Assembly: GCA_024220505.1 (NCBI GenBank)
Contig: JAKZZE010000038.1
Span: 248,001 to 312,000, forward strand
DNA: 64,000 bases
Direction of reading: 5' to 3'
DNA from: Rhizopus arrhizus
Taxonomy: Eukaryota > Mucoromycota > Mucoromycetes > Mucorales > Rhizopodaceae
Shown: piece after piece, positions 35,773-46,059 of the stretch
Layout: the number at the start of each line of letters is the position of its first letter
Position numbering within the stretch: position 1 is the first letter of the stretch
The notes under the pieces: model-generated
Told to the model about the DNA's origin: nothing
What the model saw: only the letters and a program-made list of their open reading frames with translations
Databases searched by the model: none
Position numbers and translations under genes: made by a program

Positions 35773-37290
35773 AATGGGAAAGTACACTACATTTCTATGA
35801 TAGCTAAAACTTTATCTAAAAGTGAACGTAACTATTCAGCAACTAAGCGAGAATTATTAGCAGTTGTATATGCTTTGAAGAGGTTCCATAAGTATTTATG
35901 GGGAAACAAATTTACCCTGTATACAGATCATAAGGCACTCACTTCACACGCAAAAGATTGCTAACGCTATGCTCATAAATTGGTTCGATACACTGCTCCA
36001 ATATGATTTTAAAGTCGTTCATTTACCAGGTGTAGATAATATTCTCCCTGACACACTTTCTCGTCTATATGAAATTGAAGATCCTGTCAATGAACTGGGA
36101 GGGGATAAGCTTCATCTTTTGAATAGAGCAGCAGTAAAACTACCCAGTGAAGACAAAGGTGAATACATGACACCTCCGGATCCAGAAGAACGTAAACTAC
36201 TTCTTCTACGTGAGCACATTAAAGGACACTTTGGTTCTGATGCAATTTACCATGCTTTAAAACGTAAAGGTATCTACTGGTCCAATCTGAAAAATGAAGC
36301 CGTAGAACTTGTTAAGAGTTGTATTCCATGTCAACAATTTAACATAATCAAAAAGGGTTATAATCCTTTAAGACCCATTACAGCCACATTACCTGGAGAT
36401 AGTTGGGGCATTGATTTAGCTGGTCCCATGAAAACTTCCTTGAATGGCAACAATTACTTATTGATTATGGTTGACATTGCTACACGTTACTGTGTATTGA
36501 AACCCTTGCCTGATAAGCAATCTATGACGATTGTAAAAGCTTTAATCGATGTATTCTCGCATTATGGTTTTCCACGTGTAATCCAATCTGATAATGGTGG
36601 TGAATTTGTAAATGAGCTTATGCAATTACTTGCTGAAAATGCTGGTTATGACCATAGACTCATATCTAGTTATCATCCCAGAGCTAATGGAGTAAGTGAA
36701 CGTTGGGTACAAACAGCTGTAAATGCAATAAAGAAACAAATCGAGGGTGCTAAAGCAGACTGGGATTTATATGTTCCTTCTACGCAACTCTACTTGAATG
36801 GTAAACACAATGAACGTACTAAGACGCCACCCTTCACTTTAATGTACGGTCGTAACATGAATGACTTTGAAGATTTTAGCAAAGAAAAAAATAAGGCAAC
36901 TAAAGAAGAAATAAATAAACAACTCCTTCTCAATATAAAAAGAATGACGGAGATTGTGTTCCCTGCCATATATGAACGTACAAAAATAATAACAAACAAT
37001 CAGAAGGAAAAGTTTGATGCGTCACATAAACTAATTACGATCCCTGAAAATAGCTATGTAATGGTAAAAGTAAATATTAAAACCAACAAGTTAGATCCTA
37101 ACTATGAAGGACCTTATAAAGTAAAAAGAATTACTCAAGGAGGATCGTATGTACTAGAAGATGAAATGGGTGAATTGTTATCTAAAAACTACCCACTTTC
37201 TGCGTTAAAACTCATCTCACAAGATGAAGTTATATCAATAAATAAATTCTATCAGGTAGAAGCCATCTTAGCACATAAAAAGCTTAAAGG
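35773..37290 (+). pseudogene. Ty3/gypsy pol fragment: RNase H, integrase (copy C)
   Basis: Starts inside RNase H (MIAKTLSKSERNYSATKREL; FTLYTDHKAL). A small deletion near 35943 shifts the frame (expected about five bases more before HTQKIANAML). From 35969 one long frame carries INWFDTLLQYDFKVVHLPG, the integrase zinc-binding HHCC region (HIKGHFGSDAIYHALKRKG; CIPCQQF), the catalytic core (WGIDLAGPMK; QSDNGGEFVNE; GVSERWVQ) and the start of a chromodomain (VEAILAHKKLKGKKYS). It is cut at both ends: on the left by Tc1-C, on the right by element X. Confidence 0.9.
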
Positions 37291-37326
37291 CAAAAAGTAT
37301 TCTTTGGTTTTATTTTTATTCCTTAA

Positions 37327-38587
37327 CTACTTTACCAGAACATAACAGTAGCTGTTGGTGCTGTAGCTGCCGGAAGGACCGCCATCTCGGCCCCTGTTCC
37401 AAAAATTTCCTCGTCCATGTCTGTTGAAATTTCCTCGACCATGGAAGAATCCTCTTCCTCGATTTCCTCCCCTAAAGGTGTTGAGGGAGGTGGTAGCTGC
37501 ACTGATGATGGAACGTTGGTAAGTCGCTTCATTATAAGCTTGGACGAATTCAGCGTCAAAGGCATCCCGTTTGTTTCCATTGTCGTTTGTTGAGCCAAGG
37601 TGTTTAATGCTGTTTGGCAAGTATAATGCGTCAATTGCAAATTCCCCAGCTTCGTCATCTTGGAGCTTTGCCTCTGTCCAAGAGAAGACAGATAAATTGT
37701 GTGTAATTTCCAAGGATTCGTCAATAAGGTTGTTGAACATGACTTGGTCCAAGTCTCCTTGGTTTTCTTTGATGAATTTGAGTCTGGCAAAAATGTCAGT
37801 TGCTCCTCTGGCTGCTGTCCTTGTGTTTTCTGAGATCTTGTATAAGGTGTTGATGGATTTAATTGTTTCTGTTTTATGGTTCTTGCATTTATGAATATAG
37901 TTCTTATTGATTTATCCAAGAATAGAAAGGAACAAGGGAGGACGAGACTCGATAAAGAGATTGCTTTATTTAATAAGAAAATGATACTCTATTTATACTT
38001 TTCATACACGGATAATATTTCATGTCATGGATTAATAATTAATGAGTATGATATAACTGATGACAAATAGATAATGGTTACGTGTTCTTCCATTGTTATC
38101 TTTGTCATCATAAGCATTTATCCATAGAATACTCGTATATGATTGACTGCGATTGACTGTGATTTAGTCCCTGGATTTAATATAATTTAACCGTGCAATT
38201 ACGCAGCATCTTATTCTTAATGAAGATTTATCCGAATTAACCTGTAGCCTATCTATTGGATATATTTTACATGTAGCTTATTAATACTGTTTTCATATCG
38301 AGTTATGAATGATGGATACATCACTTATTAAGTTGTTCTCCAATGGTGATGTTCTCATAGTAGAATTTGGGTTGTTTCTTCTTAAATTTTCGTGCAAATT
38401 CGATAGAATCTTGTCTTGAGAGCCCTTCACAGCTTTCTGTAATTTCCAATGGTAAGTCATGGGTCTCATAAAGAGCCTCTGTGGCTTGTTTTTCTTCGAG
38501 TCTAAGTTTATTGAAGAGTTGAATAATTTCGCTTTCTGTGTATAGTCTTTGTTCAGAAGGCGGGTGTTCATTATTGCCACCAGTCAT
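37327..38587 (-). pseudogene. Gag-like protein with RGG tail, split by a solo LTR
   Basis: The minus-strand frame starts MTGGNNEHPPSEQRLYTESE (38587), continues LPLEITESCEGLSRQDSIEF to GEQLNK, and stops in the LTR. On the other side it resumes at the duplicated ATAAG and runs through ENTRTAARGATDIFARLKFI, VFSWTEAKLQDDEAGEFAID and an RG-rich tail (FRGGNRGRGFFHGRGNFNRH) to CYVLVK-stop (37327). Removing the LTR and one 5-bp duplication leaves 840 nt, exactly 280 codons. Arg-Gly tails are common in RNA-binding Gag/ORF1 proteins (inference). No zinc knuckle is seen. Confidence 0.7.
37908..38323 (-). repeat. Solo LTR of Ty3-B family
   Basis: 416 bp beginning TGATTTATCC and ending GGATACATCA, flanked by direct 5-bp repeats CTTAT (37903-37907 and 38324-38328). 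It is nearly identical to the two LTRs of Ty3-B; a few differences (for example GGGAGG for GAGAGG, GAGATTGC for GAGGTTGC). No internal sequence remains, so it formed by LTR-LTR recombination. Orientation follows the family (TATA box GTATAAATAGAG on the minus strand). Confidence 0.95.
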
Positions 38588-38746
38588 AGTTATTCCACGA
38601 TGCGCGGCTTAGAAAGATGTAAAGAGATAAGAATAAGAAGAATTTTTTATTATATTGAAAATAAAGCGTGGCTTGGAAAGCCTAATACCACATTGGAAGT
38701 CGGAGCGGAGGCAACTGAGGTTGGTTTAGGAACGACTGCCAACAAC

Positions 38747-39778
38747 TATTTTTTTTTAGGGCAAAGTTATTTTTATTTATTTAAATGTGAATAACCAGCG
38801 GAGTTTATAGTCCATGAGATGTCTTGGAAGCTGACACAACCAGAGGGAAAACCGGACTCTCTTTTTTTTTGTTTTTGTATTTTATTCTGCTTTTGTTGTG
38901 AGAGTGTGGAGTTGTTTTTCCAGATTTGAAATGACAATGGCCACACGGAACGGGGATTCATCGAATACAAAGGACCAGTGGGCAGTCCAAATTGCTAGCA
39001 TTGTACATGCTAGGATTTGATAAGTGGAAGCCGAGTCACTTGTGGATAATTCAACTGTTGAAAAGTTTGGTACTTTCAGTGAAAAGATCGCATCGTGTAG
39101 AACGGTGGTGTTGAAAGGTTTGTTGAAATACTGTCGCCATACATGTTCCCAAACTCGAAACTTTACTGGACAAGTGTATACAAAATGTGAGTGGTTTTCA
39201 CGATCATGTTGGCAGATGGGACAAATTTCTGTGTCAAAGATAGTCGGTATTAAAGCATGTAGTGAAGCTCGACAAGAAATCTTTTTGTGAAACAAACGGT
39301 ACCAGATGTCTCGCGATTTGAATGGAATATCTGCTTGCCAAAACCTTTTCCAAGAGCGTTTAGGTATGATTGTCTGAAACGAAGGTGAGACCAAAGGTGG
39401 GGAGAGTGATTTCCGCAGAAGTTGGGAATCCTTTTGAGGTCGTTGGATTTCTGGTGGTTGGATACCATTGGAGAACTTTATGAGACAAATCGTTCCAGGT
39501 CGGTCATCGATATGCGTTGCGTCTGGGTTGACTAGGCAATTGTTGAGAAAGAATGATTCTAGCCAAATTTTATGGTTGTTCGATGCACGAAAGAATCGTT
39601 GGATGAGTCCTTTGTTGGTCTGGATTTCTTGTACTCTTTTCCTACGGATTTTGTTGAGCTGGTTATCGAATATGTAAGCGTCATAAGAAGGGACTTTGGT
39701 CTAACTGTTGTGAGCCTGGAGAAGATCATGGGTAACCAAGGTTGGTTGTTCCGAGTACCGAAAAATGCTGGAGAGAGG
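38747..39778 (-). mobile_element. LINE (non-LTR retrotransposon) 3' part, left piece
   Basis: Carries the C-terminal coding end and the 3' tail of a LINE; the tail ends in CCCTAAAAAAAAAT near 38747. The coding frame runs back to 39778, where Tc1-A is inserted at TA, and resumes at 55714. Confidence 0.75.
38882..39778 (-). pseudogene. LINE ORF2 C-terminus with zinc-binding reverse-transcriptase tail
   Basis: One frame reads DAYIFDNQLNKIRRKRVQEI, FFLNNCLVNPDATHIDDRPG, TICLIKFSNGIQPPEI, then WKRFWQADIPFKSRDIWYRL with FHKKISCRASLHALIP and the Cys/His cluster ICPICQHDRENHSHFVYTCP: the zf-RVT domain typical of LINE C-termini (C-x2-C...H...C). It ends LEKQLHTLTTKAE-stop at 38882. One in-frame TAG at 39701-39703 disables it. 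The reverse transcriptase core is not present in the window. Confidence 0.85.
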
Positions 39779-40211
39779 TACAGTAGCGGACAAAACTGGT
39801 GCACAAAAATTAAAATCAACATTGTATCTCCGCCATATGTCTGCGACTTTTGTGGCATATACCATCTGAAAGACAGTCCAAAATATACATTATGTTATGT
39901 AAACCGGAACTGTACCGGACATCCCCCAGGCATAAGGTCATTTTTAGTGATTTTTTGCATATTTCAATTTTCGCCAAAAATGTGGTGCTTGTCTAGCCTT
40001 CTTTGAATTTTCCCCATATCTCTCCCGTTTGCTTTCAGATTTCACAGCATATTAGTGAATTTTAGTAGCTCTTAAAAAATATATAAAACCGTAGTTATTT
40101 TGTATTTCCCATTGAATCCCCCCTTTTGTTTTTACCCTATTCACTATAACAAAGTACTAGCCTTATATGTTTAAGAAAATAAGCAACTGTAAAAACGAAA
40201 CTCTGAGATCT

Positions 40212-40541
40212 TGTCGTATTTACCTCATTAAATACTATTATTCGTATGAGATTACTCAGATCTTATATAAGAAATAACAAGTACTGAATACATAATATTA
40301 TTACATATTCCTTAAAAGCTCATATACAATGTTTATATTGTTTAAGCTCAATACTAAAATTGACCTTGAACTCACTTCGGTCCCTGAATAATTTCATTTC
40401 CTATATAAAGGCGTAGTTTGATTAAATGGGTTCTCTCTCTCGTCTTGAAATCTAATAAAGAGGTTACATAGAGACTCATTCACTAGTTTTCAAGTACTAT
40501 TTCCTTTCTTTTTTCTCACTTTATTATCTGCAAATATCTCA
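40212..40541 (+). repeat. 5' LTR of Ty3-A
   Basis: TGTCGTATTT...AATATCTCA. Contains TATATAAA (40402-40409), a pyrimidine-rich stretch (CTCTCTCTCGTC) and AATAAAG near 40456, the expected promoter and polyadenylation elements. The 3' copy has the same sequence. Confidence 0.95.
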
Positions 40542-40550
40542 TTTTTTTGA

Positions 40551-42107
40551 ATGAATTCTTCTATTAATCAATCCCCTGCCAAAAACGTTGAAAAGGATTC
40601 AGCTGATGAAGTAGCTAAGTCCTTGGATAGAATGGATCTTGAAACTCTCGAAAGTAGAGCGTCAAACTCATCCATCCATCCTCGTGATGATGCATCCATT
40701 GAAACTGATGTTGAGATGGATGAAGTTACTGATTCTTCTCCTGCTGTTCCTTCTTCGGACCCTTCCAAGTATATGGAGAGGTTAATGGCTCAAAAATCCT
40801 TGTTCTTTGATTTAATTGAAAAATTAAATAATAATAAAGCGAGTTTTATTTTAGAAAATAAGCTAACTTTACTTGAAGAAAATGAAAAGCAATTGAGCTA
40901 TGCTGTATCAGCCTTAAATGATGTTGACGCTCTTATTGCTTCCCAGTTAGAACTGCGTAATCATGAGTTGAAGGGCAATGGATCTAGAAATTCATCACCC
41001 AAGGATAGACTTATCCCAAGCCGTGAAATCCCAAAATTCAACGTCAACCCTACCGCTAGTGCTCTGTATCAGCTCACTCTTCACGAAGGTGATAAAAACG
41101 TCAGACCAAGTAATGAACCATCTTTGGATATGTTTATTAGAGATTTCCAAAGAAAATTCTTGGATTATGATGTATCTGTAGAAGATCATTGGTTGCACTA
41201 CCTGGAAGTTTCTTTTGAAAAGTCTGACAGTGATACCGACCATGACTGGTTCGAAAGATTCATCAAAAGGCGTTGTATCGATAAGAAAACCGCTTTGAAT
41301 TGGGATCAGGCAAAAGAAGTCTTGAAACAACGCTTCGATCTTGCTTCACAAACTACACCAGAGATGTGGTTTAAAAATCTTATCAATTTCAAGCAAGAAC
41401 GTTGTGAAACTTTGACCCAAGCAATGGATCGATATCGTCTTTTCTCTCTTGGTGCAAAGGTTAACATGCATGATAACACTTTCTTGATTGGACATTTCAT
41501 TTCGAGGCTTTACACTGTCAAGTTTCAGGAAATTGTCCAAAATACTGTCAAAAAAAATCTTCCCTCGCTTGTCTCTACTAGCTCCAATATCACTGGAGAA
41601 AGTATTTATTCAACACGCAACTTACCTATTCCTCTGCCTAAGGAATGGAATGTCCTTGAGTCAATTCTCATTAAAGAAATGGCCAACTTGGAATCTGCTT
41701 TGTTGAACATCCTTAAGGATAAGAAAAAGGAAGATAATAGCAAAAAACTCGTTGAACAGGACGATAACGCCAATACTAAAAAAAGAAAAATGGTACATCA
41801 AAGTGAACATAAGAACCAAAAAGTTTCCAAAACATTTGTTGAATTTCAGCAAGAAATTGCGGATTTAAAGAAACAAGGTATATGCACATTTTGCAAAACT
41901 GCCAAGTACTCTCCTGGTCATTATTCATCTTGTTCTGTAAGACTTGAACATATCAAAAGAAAATATGGCAAACAAATTGTAAGTAATTCTTCTAAAGGAA
42001 ATGACAAAACTGTTAGCAATCTAGAGTTGTCCAACTCGATCACTAGCATTAGTCAGATAAATAAATCTCCTAAAAACAGAGTTACTGATTTATCTTTATC
42101 TCCTAGT
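40551..42107 (+). pseudogene. Ty3-A Gag with zinc knuckle (first part of gag-pol)
   Basis: The ATG at 40551 lies only nine bases after the LTR. A long Gag of about 520 residues follows: acidic N-terminus (ASIETDVEMDEVTDSSP), capsid-like helices (HWLHYLEVSFEKSDSD; WDQAKEVLKQRFDLASQ; PEMWFKNLINFKQERCETLT), a basic Lys-rich segment, and a knuckle-like CTFCKTAKYSPGHYSSC (C-x2-C-x9-H-x3-C). The frame then enters the SINE and stops at 42126-42128. It resumes in the same frame at 42523. Confidence 0.9.
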
Positions 42108-42506
42108 GCCCGTGGCGGGGTGTCGTAACTGGTAAGCCTCTCGTCTGCCAAACGGGAGGTTGCTGGTTCGATCCAGGGGTCTGGAATTCCTTTCATGTTG
42201 TTCATAATGCTCATACTGTGTTTCCGGTTTGGTTTCTGTGACTTTGCACCCGGTTGTTTCCCTTGACGTTGATCGCAATTTTCACTGGATTATGTTCGTC
42301 CGTTTCCCTTCTGTAGAATAATCATTCCCAATGTAGTTATAGTTCATCATCTTGTAAATAATTGCCTATACCTTTAGCTATCAGTCCACCGGACTATAAA
42401 CGAAATAGAAAAAAACCAAAAACACTGTAGGACAGAAATCAATTTCAGATTTATAACCAATAAAAACTGGGGGTCATAAACGACCTCCCTTACAAAAAAA
42501 AAAAAA
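42108..42506 (+). mobile_element. tRNA-Gly-derived SINE inserted in Ty3-A
   Basis: Flanked by a perfect 16-bp direct repeat ATCTTTATCTCCTAGT (42092-42107 and 42507-42522) and ending in about 13 A. The head has RNA polymerase III boxes: A box TGTCGTAACTGG (42121-42132) and B box GGTTCGATCC (42165-42174). Between them an arm CCTCTCGT/ACGGGAGG closes the 7-base loop CTGCCAA with anticodon GCC, and CTGG/CCAG closes a T loop TTCGATC. So the head folds like tRNA-Gly(GCC). The remaining about 320 bp is unrelated body. It carries no protein and must be mobilised by a LINE (inference). Confidence 0.88.
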
Positions 42507-42522
42507 ATCTTTATCTCCTAGT

Positions 42523-45500
42523 AAAAATGAATCTACCTCGCAATCGTATGAACAATGTGAATCATCTGATGACGAATTTGAATTTCTTTATAAGCATTAT
42601 GACAGAAACATAATCTGTTCAAATAAAAATATAAATACTAGTTTTGATGAAGAGTATAACAAAAATGTCTTTGCCATTCGTAATAATAAAGTTGGAGAAG
42701 ATGATAGTCTATTCGAATCGGATAATGTGGCTTATTCCCCCGTTACTCCAATCACGCTTAATAATGTGAACACTTATGGTATCATAGATACTGGTGCACG
42801 TGTCTCTGTCATAAATAAAAAATTTGCAATAGACAATAATATTAAATTTCATTCAGTTCCTGGTAACCTAGTTTTAGCAAATGGCGACCAAATTCCCAGA
42901 ATGAGATCTATTGACTATGTGAATGTCGAATACGACAATATTGACCACATTATTAAACATAAGTTTGATATTATTGACGATCATGCTTCCTCTCACAATT
43001 GTAAAATTCTTATTGGGACAGATTTGCTTCCTAAACTTTCCATTCATTTAATGAATGTAGCAGTCAAACATAAGAGTACTGAAAAAGAATTAGACGACTC
43101 TATTCTAGACAAAGCTTATGAACCAAATATTTCACGAGCCGGTACAGAAAAAGAACAAAAAGTTTTTGATATGGCTATTAAACCATACATCGAAGCAAAT
43201 AAAAACTTAAATAAGAATTCTTTATGTAATATTAAAGAGGCTGTTTTACATCTTCCAACACCAAAAGATTATGTTGCTAATATAAAGCAATATCCAATAG
43301 CATATACCTTACAGCCTAAAGTAATGGATATAATAAATAGTTGGTTAGATGAAGGTATTATCATTCCAGCAACTCCATCTGGATGGAATCTGCCTATGAC
43401 AGTAGCTCATAAAAAAATTTAGACGGCACTAAGACAGATAAAATTCGATTAGTGTTGGATCCTAGAATGTTAAATAAGGTCTTACCAGTTGATAATCATC
43501 AACTTCCATTAATTAACGACATATTCAATTCTATGTCTGGTGCAGTCATTTTTAGCACGTTAGATCTAAAATCTGCATTTAATCAGTTTCCTGTAAATAA
43601 GGATGATCAAATTAAAACTACTTTTACTGCACCCAATAATTTACAATATATGTATAGAGGTGCTCCTTTTGGAATATCTACAATAAGTCAGTTATTCTCT
43701 CGTATAATGTTAACATTATTTAAAGATCTTCCTTATGTAAAATGTTTTGTTGATGATATCTGTATATTCAGTTCATCTATACATGCACATTTTCTTCATG
43801 TTAAAAAAGTGCTACAAATATTAACTGATGCTAATTTAAAAATCAATTTTGAAAAGACCTATTTGGCAAAATCTGCCGTTTACTTATTAGGATATTCTAT
43901 TTCTGCCTCAGGAAAGCAGATAGATGCCCGAAAATTAACAAATATATACGATTGGCCTCGTCCTACTACTCAGAAGCAAGTGCAAAGTTTTCTTGGGTTT
44001 GTCAACTATTTTAGACAACATACTCCCAATGCTGCACTTCTCATGGCTCCCTTAGATGCATTGCGTTGCCATGATGAAAAAGTTAAAGGTCCTTTCGAAT
44101 GGACAAAAGAGCATCAAATGCACTTTGATAGTATCAAGCACATTTTGTCTTCAGAATTGATGTTATCCCATCCTGATCTGTCAAAACCATTTTGTATCGC
44201 TACTGATTCATCAGATTACAGTACTGGTTGTTGCTTATATCAAGAGTTCGAAGTGACTAAACCCAATGGCGAAATATCTAAAATCAAAAGATACATTGGT
44301 TTCATGTCCCGTTCCCTGTCAAGAAGCGAAAAACGCTACAGTGTTACAATGCGTGAATTGCTTGGTGTAGTTTATGCCTTAACCCAATTTCATAAATTTA
44401 TATGGGGCACACGATTTACTTTATACACTGACCATAAAGCTTTATGCTATATTCATTCCCAAAAGAATGCAAATAGTATGCTTATTAAATGGCTTGACGT
44501 CATCCTTGATTATAACTTTAGTGTCATTCATGTTCCCAGTTTGGAAAATGTCTTACCTGACAAACTATCCAGATTATATCCGCCAAAGGATACGGTCGAG
44601 CATGAAAGCGATATCAAAAAAGGCAAACGATTATCCTCGTATAGACAGAATCATGCTATTTCTGAGACAATCAATACAAAGAAAAGACATCGAGCTTATT
44701 CTAAATACAATGCTGCTATTAACATTATTTCAGTAATACAAGAAACTACAACTTCTGATGCACAAAAGGACATCAATCAAGTTAAAGAAAATACTGATCT
44801 AAGAAATATTGATAATAACATCAATGATCAATACCTATTTTATGTACAATCTGCACAGCCATTATATTCGGATTATCTTACACCGCCTTTGGCTGAACAC
44901 CAACAGTTACTTATAGATGCCCATAATAAAATTGGTCACTATGGTGCTGAACAAATGGTCAAACGTCTCCATAATGACGGTATTCATTGGCCTAACCTGA
45001 TAGGTGATTGCATTAAATTCATTAAGCAATGCAAAGATTGTATGAAACATAATATAGAAAAAAGAGGCTTCCATCCTCTACGCAGCATTTATAGCTACTA
45101 CCCTGGTGATCATTATGCTATTGATCTTGGTGGTCCTATGCATACTACTTCCGTTTACAATAATAATTATTTTATGGTTATCATCGATGTTTGTACACGT
45201 TTTTGTATACTTCGTGCTCTACCTGATAAAAGATCAGGTACAATTTTACGCTCTCTTATTGACGTATTCTCAACTATGGGTTTTCCTACAAAACTTCAAA
45301 GTGATAATGGATCAGAGTTTAAAAACTCGCTCTCAAAAGATTTAGCTGATGCTATGGGCTATGATCATCGATTCATCACCCCTCTACACCCATCTGCTAA
45401 TGGAATCAGTGAACGTACTGTACAATCAGTCAAAAAATTACTGGCTAAAGCCACTCATGGTGTTGGCAATGATTGGGATTTATATCTTCCATCTATTCAA

Positions 45501-45805
45501 CTTGCTATGAATAATCGTATATCCAAACGGTTAAATTCCACACCTTTCTCTCTCATGTTCGCACGTAAAATGAACGAACCTTATGGTTTTCGATCTGACA
45601 AAGATAAGCTCAAAGAAGTTAAAGATAAACCACCAATGTCTCATGAAGAACTCATGAAACGCATTGACTATATGACTGATATTGTATTCCCAGCTATTGT
45701 AAATAAAACCAAAGCACAAATAGAACTTGAACAAGCAAAGTTCAATGATTCTCATAGACTTGTTGATTACACACCTGGCTCTCATGTCATGGTTCGTATT
45801 CCAAA
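42523..45805 (+). pseudogene. Ty3-A protease, reverse transcriptase, RNase H, integrase core
   Basis: In frame with Gag after the SINE. Protease IIDTGARVSVINKKFA (about 42782-42830). At 43411-43422 CATAAAAAAATTTAG gives HKKI-stop; one more A would give HKKNLDGTKTDKIRLVLDP, so a single-base deletion in an A-run breaks the frame. Reverse transcriptase: STLDLKSAFNQFPV, MYRGAPFGISTISQLFSR, and the catalytic KCFVDDICIF. RNase H: FCIATDSSDYSTGCCLY, TLYTDHKALCYI. Integrase: HNKIGHYGAEQMVKRLH and CKDCMKH (HHCC), AIDLGGPMHTT, QSDNGSEFKNSL and NGISERTVQS (DDE). Tc1-B interrupts at VRIPN (45805). Confidence 0.92.
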
Positions 45806-45807
45806 TA

Positions 45808-46021
45808 CAGTGGCCAGCAAAACCGTTCGCACAAAACGTATGTTTTTCTTTCTGCGCCTTTTGCGACATATTGCTCTTATTAAGTTCTACCTATAATACA
45901 TATTACCTCAAAGTACAAACTCTTGGCTTTCTGATGACGTATGATACGTCACCCTACGCGCACCCTAACCAGTGCTACGGACAATCAAAACTCAAAGGTA
46001 CATTCGAACGGTTTTGCGGCC
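45808..46021. repeat. Left terminal inverted repeat of Tc1-B
   Basis: About 214 bp, repeated inverted at 47263-47462 plus 53419-53433 with only scattered differences. It begins CAGTGGCCAGCAAAACCGTT and its inner edge is an inverted partial copy of the same motif, CGAACGGTTTTGCGGCC. Confidence 0.9.
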
Positions 46022-46059
46022 GTATGTTTTGAAATCAAAATGCGTTAGAATAAGTTTAT

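Larger units (their letters stand above)
37291..38746 (-). mobile_element. Element X: short dispersed element with gag-like RGG frame
   Basis: Edges are inferred from copies. The 3' tail (AATAAAACC...GAATACTTTTTG) is shared with 33806-33865 and the 5' leader with 13251-13410. The element lies between the broken Ty3-C chromodomain and the 3' end of a LINE, and a solo LTR (37908-38323) sits inside it. Without the LTR it is about 1.0 kb. It could be a non-autonomous retroelement or the first frame of a longer family. No reverse transcriptase is seen in it. Confidence 0.6.

Noticed and set aside
37332..37919. 195-codon minus-strand frame
   Set aside because: Out of frame with the gag-like element-X protein, whose RGG tail and continuation across the LTR fit the other frame.
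42108..42180. A functional tRNA-Gly gene
   Set aside because: The acceptor stem does not close and the sequence lies within a 399-bp unit with duplication and poly-A, so it is a SINE head rather than a tRNA gene.
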